From the NCBI RefSeq assembly GCF_937123705.1, contig NZ_CAKZKO010000154.1, positions 1 to 56,558 of the forward strand: a stretch of DNA of 56,558 nucleotides, in the 5' to 3' direction. How positions within the stretch are numbered: position 1 is the stretch's first letter; each line of letters starts with the position of its first letter. Below, in pieces: positions 44,471 to 56,545 of this stretch. The position numbers and the translations under genes are program-made. The notes under the pieces were generated by a model. That model was given only the letters and a program-made list of their open reading frames with translations, ran no database searches and was not told where the DNA came from. The DNA is from an uncultured Paraglaciecola sp. (GTDB lineage: Bacteria > Pseudomonadota > Gammaproteobacteria > Enterobacterales > Alteromonadaceae).

Positions 44471-45790
44471 CTAGGACTTTACCAGTCGGGCATAATAGAA
44501 ACCATCCATTTGTTGCTCTCCAGGCAAAATCTGTTTACCTGGTTTATCTGTAGAGTCATTGTAAAAGCTATTGTCTAACAAGGCGTTACTGGTACGTGAT
44601 AAAAAATCGGAGACTTGTAAATGGTTTTCTTGTGGCAACACAGAGCAGGTTGCATATAGCAAAGTGCCGCCAGGTTTAATAAGTGGCCAAATGGCATCTA
44701 ATATTTGTTTTTGTAAGTTCACTAAGACATCGATGTCTTTGGCTTTTCGTAACCATTTTATGTCGGGGTGACGGCGAATGATACCTGTGGCAGAACAAGG
44801 TGCATCTAGTAATACACGATCAAATAGTTGCCCATCCCACCACTTATCAGGAGAACTGGCATCTCCGATAATGACGTTGGCAGTATGCCCAAGGCGCGTT
44901 AGGTTTTCAGTTATTTTAGCAGCACGCTTTTCATCGATTTCAAGGGCAGTTACTTTTGATAAATGGGGGTGTGATTCGATAATGTGGCAGGTTTTACCAC
45001 CGGGAGCAGCGCAGCAATCTAAGATTGAGTCGTTTGCTTGAGGCTGCAGAAAATGCGCTGCTAGCTGCGCCGCGCCGTCTTGCACTGCAAACCAGCCAGC
45101 GTCAAAACCCGGTAGGCTAGTGACGTCATAACCTTTTGATAATATTAAGGCTTCTGGGTGTTCAGGAGTATAACTAAATTCGACTCCTGACTGTTCTAAC
45201 TCTTGGGCAAAACTTTCGCGGGTCACTTTTTGACTATTAACTCTGAGCCAAATGGGGGCTTTTGTCTGCATGTTAGCGATTAAATCGTTAAAGTCATCTT
45301 GATAGGCGCTTTCTAGTTTTTTGTATAACCATTTAGGCAACCCAGAGGCTACTTGTTTGCTTGGTGCGGGTTGTTGCGAGTACTCATCTCTAATAAAGGT
45401 GCGAAGTATCGCATTGACAAGCCCTTTCATAGCCAAAGTATTAAGGGGTTGGCATGCAGCCACTGTCTCGGATACTGCGGCATGTTGACTAACGCGGCTA
45501 AAGGCCAGTTGATAAAACCCTAGCATGATCAGTTGCTCAACTATTTTAAAGCGGTTTTTTAACGGTTTATCGAGTAGTTGTCTTAGCCAAAATTGTAGAA
45601 TAGGTAAATTGCGAAGTACCCCATACACCATCTCTTGTAGCCAGGCTTTGTCTTGGTCTTTTAATGATGCTTGCGCAAGGGGTAAGCATTCTCTTGCCGA
45701 CTGGCCTTCTTCTAATATTTGGTGCAATACTTTGGCGGCGTCAGCGCGCAAATTGAATGCTTTAAAGTGCGTACCCGTAGACTTAGACAT
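44471..45790 (-). CDS. rsmB: 16S rRNA (cytosine-967-C5)-methyltransferase
   Basis: 439 residues (E. coli 429). N-terminal NusB-like RNA-binding domain and C-terminal methyltransferase with the SAM loop DCCAAPGGKT, catalytic cysteines in DAPCSATG and YATCSVLP. Modifies C967 of 16S rRNA. Thirteen bases after fmt. Confidence 0.96.
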   Translation of the reverse strand: MSKSTGTHFKAFNLRADAAKVLHQILEEGQSARECLPLAQASLKDQDKAWLQEMVYGVLRNLPILQFWLRQLLDKPLKNRFKIVEQLIMLGFYQLAFSRVSQHAAVSETVAACQPLNTLAMKGLVNAILRTFIRDEYSQQPAPSKQVASGLPKWLYKKLESAYQDDFNDLIANMQTKAPIWLRVNSQKVTRESFAQELEQSGVEFSYTPEHPEALILSKGYDVTSLPGFDAGWFAVQDGAAQLAAHFLQPQANDSILDCCAAPGGKTCHIIESHPHLSKVTALEIDEKRAAKITENLTRLGHTANVIIGDASSPDKWWDGQLFDRVLLDAPCSATGIIRRHPDIKWLRKAKDIDVLVNLQKQILDAIWPLIKPGGTLLYATCSVLPQENHLQVSDFLSRTSNALLDNSFYNDSTDKPGKQILPGEQQMDGFYYARLVKS

Positions 45791-45803
45791 TATGTATTAT
45801 TCT

Positions 45804-46751
45804 TCATTTTAACGAGGTGCCAACAGTAAACCAATCTGCTTTTCCATTTAACACATCACTCACTGCCATAGGCTTTTTGCCCGGCAGTTGTATTTTGGTT
45901 AGCAATAAAGACTCAACACCGGTGGCAACGAGAATACCCTCTTTGTTCGCTTTAAGAATATACCCAGCAGCAAGCTTGCTAGGATTTTCTGATTTAACAA
46001 CAGCAGATGCATGCACTTTAATATTTGCTTCGTTTAAAGTGAAAAATGCCACAGGCCATGGATTAAAGGCGCGAATATTTCTTTCAAGTTGTTCGGCAGG
46101 TAGTTGCCAGTCAATCTTAGCTTCGTCTTTTGATAGCTTTTTGGCATAGCTTGCTAGTGTATTGTCTTGAACTTGAGGCGGCAACTCTTCCAATTTTGAC
46201 AGGGTTTCAAGTAATGCTTTAGGGCCAATTTTCGCCAGTTTTTGATATAAGCTGGCGCTGGTATCTTGTTTGGTAATGGCAATGGAGTGCTTTAGTAACA
46301 TAGCACCTGTATCTAAACCTTCATCCATTTGCATAACGGTTACCCCCGCTACTTTATCACCCGCCCATATGGAACGCTGAATTGGTGCGGCGCCTCGCCA
46401 TTTAGGTAATAATGAACCATGCACATTAAGGCAGCCTAATTTGGGGGTATTTAATATTGCGCAGGGCAATATTAAACCGTAAGCAACCACAACCATGATA
46501 TCGGCACCTAATTCAGCTAAGGTCTGTTGTGCTTCTGGTGTTTTTAAGGTTTGTGGCTGAAATACAGGAATATCATGTTCAACAGCTAGTTTTTTGACTT
46601 CGCTCGCCTGTAGTTTTTTACCTCTACCCGCTGGGCGATCTGGCTGACTGTAAACTGCAATGATCTCATGCTCTGAATTTATGAGAGCTTGTAAATGCAA
46701 GGCTGCAAATTCAGGGGTACCTGCAAATATTATTTTTAACGGCTTATTCAA
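45804..46751 (-). CDS. fmt: Methionyl-tRNA formyltransferase
   Basis: 315 residues, the E. coli length. [15 protein letters not shown] at the N-terminus, the catalytic region [18 protein letters not shown] and [11 protein letters not shown] are diagnostic. It formylates initiator Met-tRNA, working before Def. Seven bases after def. Confidence 0.97.
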   Translation of the reverse strand: MNKPLKIIFAGTPEFAALHLQALINSEHEIIAVYSQPDRPAGRGKKLQASEVKKLAVEHDIPVFQPQTLKTPEAQQTLAELGADIMVVVAYGLILPCAILNTPKLGCLNVHGSLLPKWRGAAPIQRSIWAGDKVAGVTVMQMDEGLDTGAMLLKHSIAITKQDTSASLYQKLAKIGPKALLETLSKLEELPPQVQDNTLASYAKKLSKDEAKIDWQLPAEQLERNIRAFNPWPVAFFTLNEANIKVHASAVVKSENPSKLAAGYILKANKEGILVATGVESLLLTKIQLPGKKPMAVSDVLNGKADWFTVGTSLK

Positions 46752-46758
46752 TTGTGGT

Positions 46759-47268
46759 TTAGCCTCTTGCCGCTAGTCGGGCTTCTTTTTCTAGTTTAGT
46801 TTTAATTCTTTTACGCTTAAGGGGGGATAAATAGTCTACAAATAATTTGCCATTTAGATGATCCAATTCATGTTGAATACAAATAGCCAGCAAACCATCC
46901 GCATCTAGAGTAAAAGGTTCGCCTGCTTTATCAAGGGCTGTAACCGTGATTTTTTCAGCTCTTTCAACCTGTGCATAATTATTGGGAACAGATAGGCAGC
47001 CTTCTTCACTGATGGTTGTACCTTCTTTATGGGTGATTTCTGGATTAATAAAAACCATAGGTGCATCTTGGTTTTCTGAGACATCCATGACCACTAATCG
47101 TTGATGTACATCGATTTGTGTTGCGGCTAAACCAATGCCGTTTTCGTCACGCATTGTTTCAAACATATCACTGATTAATGCAGTGATAGATTTATCAACT
47201 TTCTCGATTTTTTTCGCTACTGTGCGTAATCTCTCATCAGGAAAACGCAAAACATCTAATATTGCCAT
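46759..47268 (-). CDS. def: Peptide deformylase
   Basis: 169 residues from the ATG at 47268, as in E. coli; a TTG four codons upstream is unlikely. The three metal-site motifs are present: [16 protein letters not shown] and QHELDH. Removes the N-formyl group from new proteins. First gene of def-fmt-rsmB-trkA. Confidence 0.97.
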   Translation of the reverse strand: MAILDVLRFPDERLRTVAKKIEKVDKSITALISDMFETMRDENGIGLAATQIDVHQRLVVMDVSENQDAPMVFINPEITHKEGTTISEEGCLSVPNNYAQVERAEKITVTALDKAGEPFTLDADGLLAICIQHELDHLNGKLFVDYLSPLKRKRIKTKLEKEARLAARG

Positions 47269-47474
47269 TGTATTATTCAACTATAATGAGCCGAGACTCA
47301 GGAACTAATGTAACCAATAGTAACTTTACGTTACAGTGAGGGAGTTAGTATTGGCGTGTGTATTATTTACTATACGATCAAATAGAATTGACTATTTAAT
47401 TGGTTTCAAGCTGCGCTATTCTAGCGTAAATCGATCCAAAACATAATAGTCACTGCATCAAGGTGTATATAAGA

Positions 47475-48551
47475 ATGACGAGCAAAAAAATAATTAGGTT
47501 GCTGATACTGCTGCTGATCATGCCAGTATATAGCTTCGCAGACAGTATTTTAGTCAAAGACACAGCCCCAGAAATATATGTTGTAAAAAAAGGCGATACC
47601 TTATGGGATATTTCCAATATGTATTTAGAGGAGCCTTGGCAATGGCCAGAGCTTTGGCGTACTAATGTTCATATTACCAATCCTCATCTTATTTATCCCG
47701 GTGACGAATTGCACTTGGTTAAAAATGAACAAGGTGAAAATGTACTTGAAGTAGTGAGAGAAATAGAAAAGCAGGAGATTAAACTATCTCCAGAAGGCGT
47801 TAAATCCTTTAAAACCCGAGAAGCGATACCGGCGTTGCCATGGTCCGTTATCAAACCCTATATTGAAAATGAGATGATTATGACGCAACAAGCTTATGAT
47901 CGTCACCCGCATATTTTGGGAAATCAAGATGGTGCAGTGCGTTATGCATCTGATGATTTGGTGCTTGGCAAAGCGGGTCGCCGTTCTAAAGAAAACTTGA
48001 GCATCGTTAGAAAACAAAACGAGCTGCACGACATGGAAGGTAACTTTATAGGTTTGCAAGTGCGACATTTAGCCTCTGCAAAGTTAGTAGATGCAAATAT
48101 AGGTAAGCAGAAACTCATTAAAATACTTAAGTCTAACTTAGAGGTTAAGCGAGGCGACAAAATTATACCAGCGGTTAACAATGAGCCTGATGAAATACAG
48201 CTTAAGGCTGCTGATGCCCAAAGAGGACATATTATTGATGACTTAGAACAACATAACTTATTAGGTAGATTTAATGTTGTTGTACTAGATATTGGTGCTG
48301 ACCAAGTGTCTGCCGGTACTATTATGGGTATTTACAGTCAGGGGCCGAGAATAATTGACGGTAAACAACCCAAGTATGAAGGTGAAACGGATATGATCCG
48401 TAGTGCTTTCAATCAGGGAGATGAAATTAGTCAGCCTGCATTAAAAATTGGTGAAGTAGTGGTATTTAAAACTTTTGAAAAAGCGAGTTACGCACTGATT
48501 ACCCGATCAGCTAAAGTGATTAAGAGAGGGATGATTGTAGCCAAACCTTAG
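47475..48551 (+). CDS. LysM-domain periplasmic protein
   Basis: 358 residues from the ATG at 47475, nine bases after AAGGTG; a GTG at 47463 overlaps that site. Signal peptide (about 1-23) then a LysM domain (about 33-85: YVVKKGDTLWDIS ... YPGDELHLV) with an insert between its helices (EEPWQWPELWR) typical of the gammaproteobacterial proteins found next to dprA. LysM binds peptidoglycan. The large C-terminal part is unassigned. Confidence 0.9.
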   Translation: MTSKKIIRLLILLLIMPVYSFADSILVKDTAPEIYVVKKGDTLWDISNMYLEEPWQWPELWRTNVHITNPHLIYPGDELHLVKNEQGENVLEVVREIEKQEIKLSPEGVKSFKTREAIPALPWSVIKPYIENEMIMTQQAYDRHPHILGNQDGAVRYASDDLVLGKAGRRSKENLSIVRKQNELHDMEGNFIGLQVRHLASAKLVDANIGKQKLIKILKSNLEVKRGDKIIPAVNNEPDEIQLKAADAQRGHIIDDLEQHNLLGRFNVVVLDIGADQVSAGTIMGIYSQGPRIIDGKQPKYEGETDMIRSAFNQGDEISQPALKIGEVVVFKTFEKASYALITRSAKVIKRGMIVAKP

Positions 48552-48585
48552 CCCTTAAAAGGGCTAACTGCCTAGGGAGAAATTC

Positions 48586-49722
48586 ATGCAACAGGATGTT
48601 GAAGTAGGTAGTAACGATAGAGGCGAGCTGGAAAATTGGTTGAAGTTGGTACAAATACCCAATTTTTCAGTGACAAGCTTAAAAAAGCTAGAGAAAAAGT
48701 GTGATGTGGGACTATCTGAATTGTTTACCACATCACCAGCCTTGCTTGAGAAAATGGGGTTTAATTCCCAGCAAATTAACGCAGTATTGAAACCTAATAC
48801 CCAAGCTATTCAGGCTAGCTTGGATTGGCTCAGTGCAGCGAAAAACAGATTTTTAATCCACTTCGACCATCCTAGTTACCCTGACTTACTCAAACAGATT
48901 TCAAGCCCCCCTCCACTATTATATGGTTATGGAGATCCCAAACATTTAAGAAACTACCAAATTGCTATGGTAGGTAGTAGAAATCCTAGTCCTCAGGGAA
49001 AAGAAAATGCCAAATTTTTCTCACATCAATTAAGTCAATGTGGTTGGACAGTGACCAGTGGCTTGGCGCTAGGAATAGATGGTTTGTCTCATCAAGGAGC
49101 AGTACAAGGAGGGTATACCACTATCGCTGTACTAGGGACGGCTATTGATAAAATGTATCCGCGACGCCATATCAAGTTATCTGAGGAAATTTTGCATAAT
49201 AATGGGGTGATTATTTCAGAATTTGCACCAAACACACCAGGGCGTCCAGAGTACTTCCCCAGACGAAATCGCATTATTAGCGGTTTGTCGCTTGGTACAC
49301 TCATTGTTGAAGCGGCAATTAAAAGTGGCTCATTGATCACCGCAAGGTGTGCCTTAGAGCAAAACCGAGATGTGTTTGCGATACCCGGTAATATCCATAA
49401 CCCAATGTCTGCCGGATGCCATTACCTGATCCAACAAGGGGCCAAGTTGGTGACATGTGTAAAAGACATTAATGAAGAGTTTCAGCATCTTTTTTTACCA
49501 GAGGTAAGCAAAATACAGCAAAAATCGGAAAATAATGGCTCACAAAGCTTGGCATCGGACAAATTGTTAGATAGTGTAGATTTTGAAGCAACGCCACTAG
49601 ATATAGTAGCGCAACGCAGCGGCTTAGAAGTAACAGATGTAATGTCACAATTATTAGAATATGAATTGCGCGGTTTAGTTACCGCTGTTCCCGGCGGTTA
49701 CATTAAATTGGGGGAAAAATAA
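48586..49722 (+). CDS. dprA: DNA-processing protein DprA (Smf)
   Basis: 378 residues. Central Rossmann-like domain with [26 protein letters not shown] and [11 protein letters not shown], all standard; a SAM-like N-terminal part and a C-terminal winged helix (about 310-375). Binds incoming single-stranded DNA and loads RecA during transformation. Adjacent smg is one base away. Confidence 0.96.
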   Translation: MQQDVEVGSNDRGELENWLKLVQIPNFSVTSLKKLEKKCDVGLSELFTTSPALLEKMGFNSQQINAVLKPNTQAIQASLDWLSAAKNRFLIHFDHPSYPDLLKQISSPPPLLYGYGDPKHLRNYQIAMVGSRNPSPQGKENAKFFSHQLSQCGWTVTSGLALGIDGLSHQGAVQGGYTTIAVLGTAIDKMYPRRHIKLSEEILHNNGVIISEFAPNTPGRPEYFPRRNRIISGLSLGTLIVEAAIKSGSLITARCALEQNRDVFAIPGNIHNPMSAGCHYLIQQGAKLVTCVKDINEEFQHLFLPEVSKIQQKSENNGSQSLASDKLLDSVDFEATPLDIVAQRSGLEVTDVMSQLLEYELRGLVTAVPGGYIKLGEK

Positions 49723-49723
49723 C

Positions 49724-50200
49724 ATGTTCGATATCCTTATGTATTTATTTGAAAACTTTATCCATAGCGAAACTGAAATACGGGTCGATCAAGACGAGTT
49801 AACAGATGAGTTGGTGAGAGCGGGTTTTCATCACGACGAAATATACAAAGCACTATCTTGGTTGGAAAAGCTTGCGGCATTGCAAGAAACCGACATCAAA
49901 CCCTATTTAGCTAAAGGCACTACTTCATTTGTTACTCGTATCTATACCCAAGATGAGGAAATGCGTTTAGATGTTGAGTGTCGTGGTTTTTTAATGTTTC
50001 TTGAGCAAATTCAGGTTTTAGATCCCTCTACTCGAGAGATGGTGATTGATCGTGTGATGGAAATTGATTCAAAAGAGTTCTGCCTTGAGGACATGAAATG
50101 GGTTGTGTTAATGGTGCTATTTAATGTCCCAGGAAAAGAAAACGCTTATGCTCAAATGGAAGAATTATTGTTTGAAGAGCCAGAAGGTCCTCTGCACTGA
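49724..50200 (+). CDS. smg: Smg family protein (DUF494)
   Basis: 158 residues (E. coli 157). [15 protein letters not shown] at the N-terminus and [13 protein letters not shown] near the C-terminus are diagnostic. Function unknown, almost always beside dprA. One base after the dprA stop. Confidence 0.95.
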   Translation: MFDILMYLFENFIHSETEIRVDQDELTDELVRAGFHHDEIYKALSWLEKLAALQETDIKPYLAKGTTSFVTRIYTQDEEMRLDVECRGFLMFLEQIQVLDPSTREMVIDRVMEIDSKEFCLEDMKWVVLMVLFNVPGKENAYAQMEELLFEEPEGPLH

Positions 50201-50235
50201 TTGTTTCATGAATAAAAAATATGCGTGTTTTTTAG

Positions 50236-50796
50236 ATGTCTAAGATTGATCACTCTCTGTTTTCAGGCAAAGCGTCTGAGCAAGCTTTTGGACCTTGTCC
50301 AAAATGTGCTGCCAAACTACAGGTTAGACGCGGTAAGTCTGGCGCTTTTATTGGTTGCAGTTGTTACCCAGATTGTGACTTTTCAAAACCCTTACACGAA
50401 TACGAAAATGCCGAGATCAAAACCATTGATGGCTCTGCTTGTCCAGTATGCCAATCGTTATTGGTTATTAAAAAGGGGCGTTATGGGTTGTTTATTGGTT
50501 GCAGTGAATTTCCTGAATGTGATTACATTGAATCAAATCACAACAGTGAAGATACGCTACTTATCTGCCCATCCTGTAATAAAGGCCATATTAACAAACG
50601 AGCAAATAAGTTTGGCAAGTCATTTTATGCGTGTGATAATTACCCCAAATGTAAATACTTATTAAATTTTCCACCTGTTGATCACCCGTGCCCCAAATGC
50701 CATTGGCCGATTATGCAGCAGAAAAAAAGTAGCGGTGAAATTGAACTGGTTTGCCCACAAAAACGATGCCAATGTAAAATTCCTAAGCCTGAGTAA
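50236..50796 (+). CDS. yrdD: Topoisomerase-type C4 zinc-finger protein YrdD
   Basis: 186 residues with four CxxC-type zinc ribbons (CPKC/CSCYPDC, CPVC/CSEFPEC, CPSC/CDNYPKC, CPKC/CPQKRC), like the C-terminus of topoisomerase I without the enzyme. Probably binds single-stranded DNA. A frame from 50225 in the same stretch is a shadow. E. coli yrdD has the same place between smg and tsaC. Confidence 0.93.
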   Translation: MSKIDHSLFSGKASEQAFGPCPKCAAKLQVRRGKSGAFIGCSCYPDCDFSKPLHEYENAEIKTIDGSACPVCQSLLVIKKGRYGLFIGCSEFPECDYIESNHNSEDTLLICPSCNKGHINKRANKFGKSFYACDNYPKCKYLLNFPPVDHPCPKCHWPIMQQKKSSGEIELVCPQKRCQCKIPKPE

Positions 50797-50861
50797 CACC
50801 ATATTTTTCGGCCCAAAAATTGGGTAGATTTCTTTAAAGCCACCTTAAATAGATATTAATC

Positions 50862-53261
50862 ATGACCTCCTCTACAAACAAAGCTAAATCACATCTGTTA
50901 ACGACTGCTGCAAAATTTTTATTCGTTTTGTTTTTGGTAATATACTTGGTTGTTTGGATAGCCTCGCCCTTGGTGGTTCGTCACTTTGCCAAAAATCCTT
51001 TGAACGAAATGGGTGTATCTTTGAGTGACGACAGCTCGGTGAGATTCAATCCTTTTACCAGTACGCTAACGGTAAGCGAGTTGACTTTGCTTGATGTCAA
51101 TAAAAGCCAAGCCTTATCTGTTGAATACGCAGAAATCAGTGTGCATTTACATCGTTTGTTATTGAAAGAACTGTACGTATCGAAGTTTTTGTTAAGCGGC
51201 ACCGAAGTTAAAATTGTCAAAGATAAGCAAAATTTAATTGTGGCAGGGGTTGACCTAACGGCTCGTTCTGAAGCCGAACAAGAGCTGCCTAAAGTTGAAC
51301 AAAAAAGTGACGAACCACCTCTAGATTATACTGTGGTGATCCCCGAGTTAAGATTACAAAAAATATTGTTTGATGCCAATATCGATGGCACTTCGCAGCG
51401 GGTCTTGCTAAATCAGCTTGCGGTAACTGATAGTTCTTTGAGTATGCTAAAACAGCAGTTGTCGTTATCTATGGACGCACTTGTTAATAAAGCGCCAATG
51501 ATGCTGACTTCAGATGTTTCTTTACAGGGGGGTACAGGCTCGATAGATAGTGCTTTCTCACTGGAGAAGTTTGACACCGAAACCTTAAGCCCTTTATTGA
51601 CTGACTTAGGTGTGAGTATTTCAGGGGCATTTTCTGCCAACGGCAACCCTAAAGTGAATATTGGCGAAGAGAATATTGCTGTAACCAGTGAGCAAATAGT
51701 CGTGTCTGTAGCAGCTCTTAATCTCAACTATGCCCCTTGGATTGTAGAAGGCGCTAGTGATGTGGTTACAATCGATAATTTAAACATCACAGCCTTACCA
51801 AGTGGCGATGTGCAACAACTGAGCGCGACAGTTGGCACTCGGTTAAAACAAGGCAATATAGGATTAAAATCCCATGACAACAGTGTGGCGAATTGGGAGG
51901 ATATAAGTTTATCTACCGACTTACAGCTGGTGGACATGCAGCCGAATATTGTGATTGAACGGGTGCAAGTGAATGGGCTTAACTTGTCTGAAAACCGCCA
52001 AATAGCGGAGTCTTTGCCTATGCTTAGCGTCGGGCAACTCGCGGTTTCAGATGTGCAATTTTCCGATAATCACCTGAAAATAGACACTATCTCTATGGCT
52101 GGGTTAAAAACAGATATAAGAGTGAACCCAGATAAAAGCATTCACGGTTTGGTTGATACCACAGCATTAACATCCGTGCCTCAAGATGAAGCAACTGCGC
52201 CTGAAGATGTTGCTGAACCAGAACAAACACCAGGGTTAACCCTTGAATTAGGCAAGTTTTTACTAGCCGATGCCGCGTTTGTTCACATCAATGACCAAAG
52301 CGTGTCACCTGCTTACGAGCATAAAATTACCATTGAAAAGCTACAAGCGGGGCCATTTGATAGTACCAATAGTGAGTTAGAAAGCCCTTTTGAGTTGCTG
52401 GCCACAGATGAAGGCTATCTCAAAATTGATGCAAAAGGGCATGTGATGTTATTTGCAGACAAACTGAACGCCTTAGTTAATGCCAATGTCAGTGAGTTAA
52501 ATTTGCCCGCTGTATCACCTTACGTAAAAGATGGGCTAGGTTTTGAGATGAAAAGCGGTCAGCTTGATGTTGATATTGAAGTCGTCGTAAAAGACGATGC
52601 AATAGACGGAAAGACTAAGCTGTTTATGCGGGGGATTGATATGTCCAGCGCCGATGAGGTGGAGCAAGGAACAATCAAAGAAGGTAAAGCTATGCCGCTG
52701 AATGTCGCCTTAGGTATGTTGAAAGACGACCAGGGCAATATTGACTTAGGTGTGCCTTTACGAGGCAATGTCAGTGAGCCTTCTTTTGGCGTTGAGAGTT
52801 TCTTAGGGTTAGTATTAAAAAAAGCCGCCATGTCTCAGGCTAAGAGCTATTTAATGAATACTTTTGTTCCATATGCCTCTGTGGTTTCGGTAGCCATAAC
52901 GGGCGCAGAGTATTTGCTAAAAGTAAGGTTTGAACCATTGATTTTTCAAACCGGCGAGGTTGGCTTAACCGAAGAGAACCAGCAATATTTGAGCGAACTC
53001 GTGTTATTTATGAACGACAAGCCCAAGTTACAGCTAAAAACCTGTGCTATTGGTACTTATGCCGATTTATCTTTAGCTGCAGAAACAGTACTAAATTCAG
53101 ATCAAAAAGCATCACTTAAAGCCATGGGATCTAAGCGACAAGATAACTTGAAACGATACTTGATTGAGCAAGGCATTGCCTCTTCTCGGATTTTATTCTG
53201 TGCGCCAGAGCTAGATACGGCAGCGGATGCACAGGCACGAATTGAGCTAAAAACGGACTAA
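50862..53261 (+). CDS. DUF748 (AsmA-like) envelope protein
   Basis: 799 residues. One N-terminal membrane helix (about 14-33), then a long repetitive beta-rich region typical of AsmA/DUF748 proteins, which span the periplasm and may carry phospholipids. The C-terminal 110 residues (GEVGLTEENQQYLSEL...) resemble an OmpA-like fold. Inserted between yrdD and tsaC, which are adjacent in E. coli. Confidence 0.85.
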   Translation: MTSSTNKAKSHLLTTAAKFLFVLFLVIYLVVWIASPLVVRHFAKNPLNEMGVSLSDDSSVRFNPFTSTLTVSELTLLDVNKSQALSVEYAEISVHLHRLLLKELYVSKFLLSGTEVKIVKDKQNLIVAGVDLTARSEAEQELPKVEQKSDEPPLDYTVVIPELRLQKILFDANIDGTSQRVLLNQLAVTDSSLSMLKQQLSLSMDALVNKAPMMLTSDVSLQGGTGSIDSAFSLEKFDTETLSPLLTDLGVSISGAFSANGNPKVNIGEENIAVTSEQIVVSVAALNLNYAPWIVEGASDVVTIDNLNITALPSGDVQQLSATVGTRLKQGNIGLKSHDNSVANWEDISLSTDLQLVDMQPNIVIERVQVNGLNLSENRQIAESLPMLSVGQLAVSDVQFSDNHLKIDTISMAGLKTDIRVNPDKSIHGLVDTTALTSVPQDEATAPEDVAEPEQTPGLTLELGKFLLADAAFVHINDQSVSPAYEHKITIEKLQAGPFDSTNSELESPFELLATDEGYLKIDAKGHVMLFADKLNALVNANVSELNLPAVSPYVKDGLGFEMKSGQLDVDIEVVVKDDAIDGKTKLFMRGIDMSSADEVEQGTIKEGKAMPLNVALGMLKDDQGNIDLGVPLRGNVSEPSFGVESFLGLVLKKAAMSQAKSYLMNTFVPYASVVSVAITGAEYLLKVRFEPLIFQTGEVGLTEENQQYLSELVLFMNDKPKLQLKTCAIGTYADLSLAAETVLNSDQKASLKAMGSKRQDNLKRYLIEQGIASSRILFCAPELDTAADAQARIELKTD

Positions 53262-53271
53262 ATCAAGATAC

Positions 53272-53844
53272 ATGAACCAGCTATCAAACAGCGAAGACAA
53301 CAAACTGATCCTAGAGACTTTACTGGCAGGGGGCATACTCGCTTACCCAACAGAGTCAGTATTAGGGTTGGGTTGTGATCCAGATAATGAAGGTGCAGTT
53401 CAGCAGTTATTGACGTTGAAAAAGCGCCCAATAGAGAAAGGCTTGATCTTGGTGGCAAATACGTATTCGCAATTACTGCCTTACGTGGATGATGCAAAAA
53501 TTCCCATGCAGATGCGTAGCGAAATATTTTCTAGTTGGCCAGGTCCAGTTACTTGGCTTCTTCCCGCTGCCGAGCAAGCGCCTAAATGGGTTACCGGCAA
53601 TAGTGACTTAATCGCTGTACGTGTGAGTCAACACCTTGTCGTACGTCAATTATGTGAGCAATTTGGCAAGCCTTTGGTTTCTACCAGTGCTAATGTGTCT
53701 GGAAAGCCCCCCGCTATAAATGCTAAACAACTATATCAACAATTTGATGAAAGCCTATATCTAGTAAAAGGGCAGGTTGGTGGGGCAAGTAAACCCAGTA
53801 AAATCCGTCACGGAAATTCAGGAAAAACCATAAGAGACAATTAG
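53272..53844 (+). CDS. tsaC: Threonylcarbamoyl-AMP synthase
   Basis: 190 residues, the E. coli length. KKRPIEKGLILVAN and the STSANVSGKPP motif define the YrdC/TsaC fold. Makes threonylcarbamoyl-AMP from threonine, bicarbonate and ATP for t6A tRNA modification. Eleven bases after the DUF748 gene and four before hemF. Confidence 0.96.
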   Translation: MNQLSNSEDNKLILETLLAGGILAYPTESVLGLGCDPDNEGAVQQLLTLKKRPIEKGLILVANTYSQLLPYVDDAKIPMQMRSEIFSSWPGPVTWLLPAAEQAPKWVTGNSDLIAVRVSQHLVVRQLCEQFGKPLVSTSANVSGKPPAINAKQLYQQFDESLYLVKGQVGGASKPSKIRHGNSGKTIRDN

Positions 53845-53848
53845 TTAG

Positions 53849-55583
<1,735 letters not shown>

Positions 55584-55587
<4 letters not shown>

Positions 55588-55835
55588 ATCAAGCGATTCA
55601 AGTTTTAGATGGTTGCATCTATATAGAAACGAAAAAAGCACTTCAAGTGGATGTTATGGTCGCTGGGCAAATGTTGGTCTGCTATATAAGCGGAAAGGAT
55701 AAAGAGAGCCTGATGTCTATTTACAGGGCCAAGCAGTTTGAAATAGAAGAATTGATTGAACAACAAGGTTTACAAGAGAAATGGAATTCAGACGGTGAAA
55801 TATGGCTCACCGCCGACGCAATAAATGTATATTAA
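55584..55835 (+). CDS. yrdB: DUF1488 family protein YrdB
   Basis: 83 residues, same length class as E. coli YrdB (85), with no signal peptide or membrane segment. Function unknown. Last gene of the plus-strand block and ends two bases from the convergent yrdA gene, with no terminator between. Confidence 0.85.
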
Positions 55836-55837
55836 AT

Positions 55838-56374
55838 CTACTTAGCCTCTGCAATATACTCATCTTTAAGTTTCACGTAGTTTAAAGCCGACTGTTTTAA
55901 AAAAGCCACTTCACTTTCTTTTAGGCGTCTTGCTTGTTGTGCTGGGTTACCTTTATATAAATAGCCACTTTTCAGGGTCTTGTTAGGAGGTACTAATGTA
56001 CCTGCTCCGATGAACACATCATCCTCTACTACTGCACCGTCCATGATAATAGTGCCCATACCCACTAATATGCGATCACCTAAGGTACAACCATGCAACA
56101 TACATTTATGTCCTACTGTCACATCCGCTCCAATAACAAGCGGAAACCCAAGAGGATTAGCCTCGCTAGTTCTAGAAACGTGTAATACAGTGCCATCTTG
56201 CACATTAGTCCTGGCACCTATTCTTATATAATTAACATCGCCTCTAGCGGCAACCAACGGCCAAATGCTGACATGCTCGGCACATTCAACATCGCCTACC
56301 ACTACTGAAGAAGCATCTATATAGCAATGCGCCCCTAAAAATGGGCTTCTTGTCTTGTATGTTCTAATTGTCAT
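55838..56374 (-). CDS. yrdA: Gamma-class carbonic anhydrase family protein YrdA
   Basis: 178 residues from the ATG at 56374 (MTIRTYKTRSP), matching the family start; the longer reading to 56419 adds an unlikely extension. Left-handed beta-helix hexapeptide repeats with three zinc-type histidines in VLHVS, VGHKC and LHGCTLGD. Whether it hydrates CO2 is uncertain for the YrdA branch. In E. coli yrdA is beside an rRNA operon, as seems true here. Confidence 0.94.
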   Translation of the reverse strand: MTIRTYKTRSPFLGAHCYIDASSVVVGDVECAEHVSIWPLVAARGDVNYIRIGARTNVQDGTVLHVSRTSEANPLGFPLVIGADVTVGHKCMLHGCTLGDRILVGMGTIIMDGAVVEDDVFIGAGTLVPPNKTLKSGYLYKGNPAQQARRLKESEVAFLKQSALNYVKLKDEYIAEAK

Positions 56375-56481
56375 CTCTGTTCTACCAAAATTCTTTGAAA
56401 TAGATGATATCAAAAACAAAACACGACTTATGCGTTAAAATTGCAGTTTTAACACTCTATTTGTTGGCTATTTAAGCAAAC

Positions 56482-56545
56482 AAACATTTATTTCAAATAA
56501 GTGCTTGCATAGGAATCTGTTCTCTCTATAATGCGCCCTCGCTTC
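56482..56545 (+). promoter_or_regulatory. Strong rRNA-type promoter at the window end
   Basis: TTGCAT (-35, 56505-56510) and TATAAT (-10, 56527-56532) at 16-base spacing, with an AT-rich UP-like element upstream (56482-56500) and a GC-rich discriminator GCGCCC right after the -10. This is the architecture of growth-rate-controlled rrn P1 promoters. It points out of the window. Confidence 0.75.

Noticed and set aside
50225..50665. 146-codon frame overlapping yrdD
   Set aside because: It is out of frame with the clear four-zinc-ribbon protein and shows no sensible composition.
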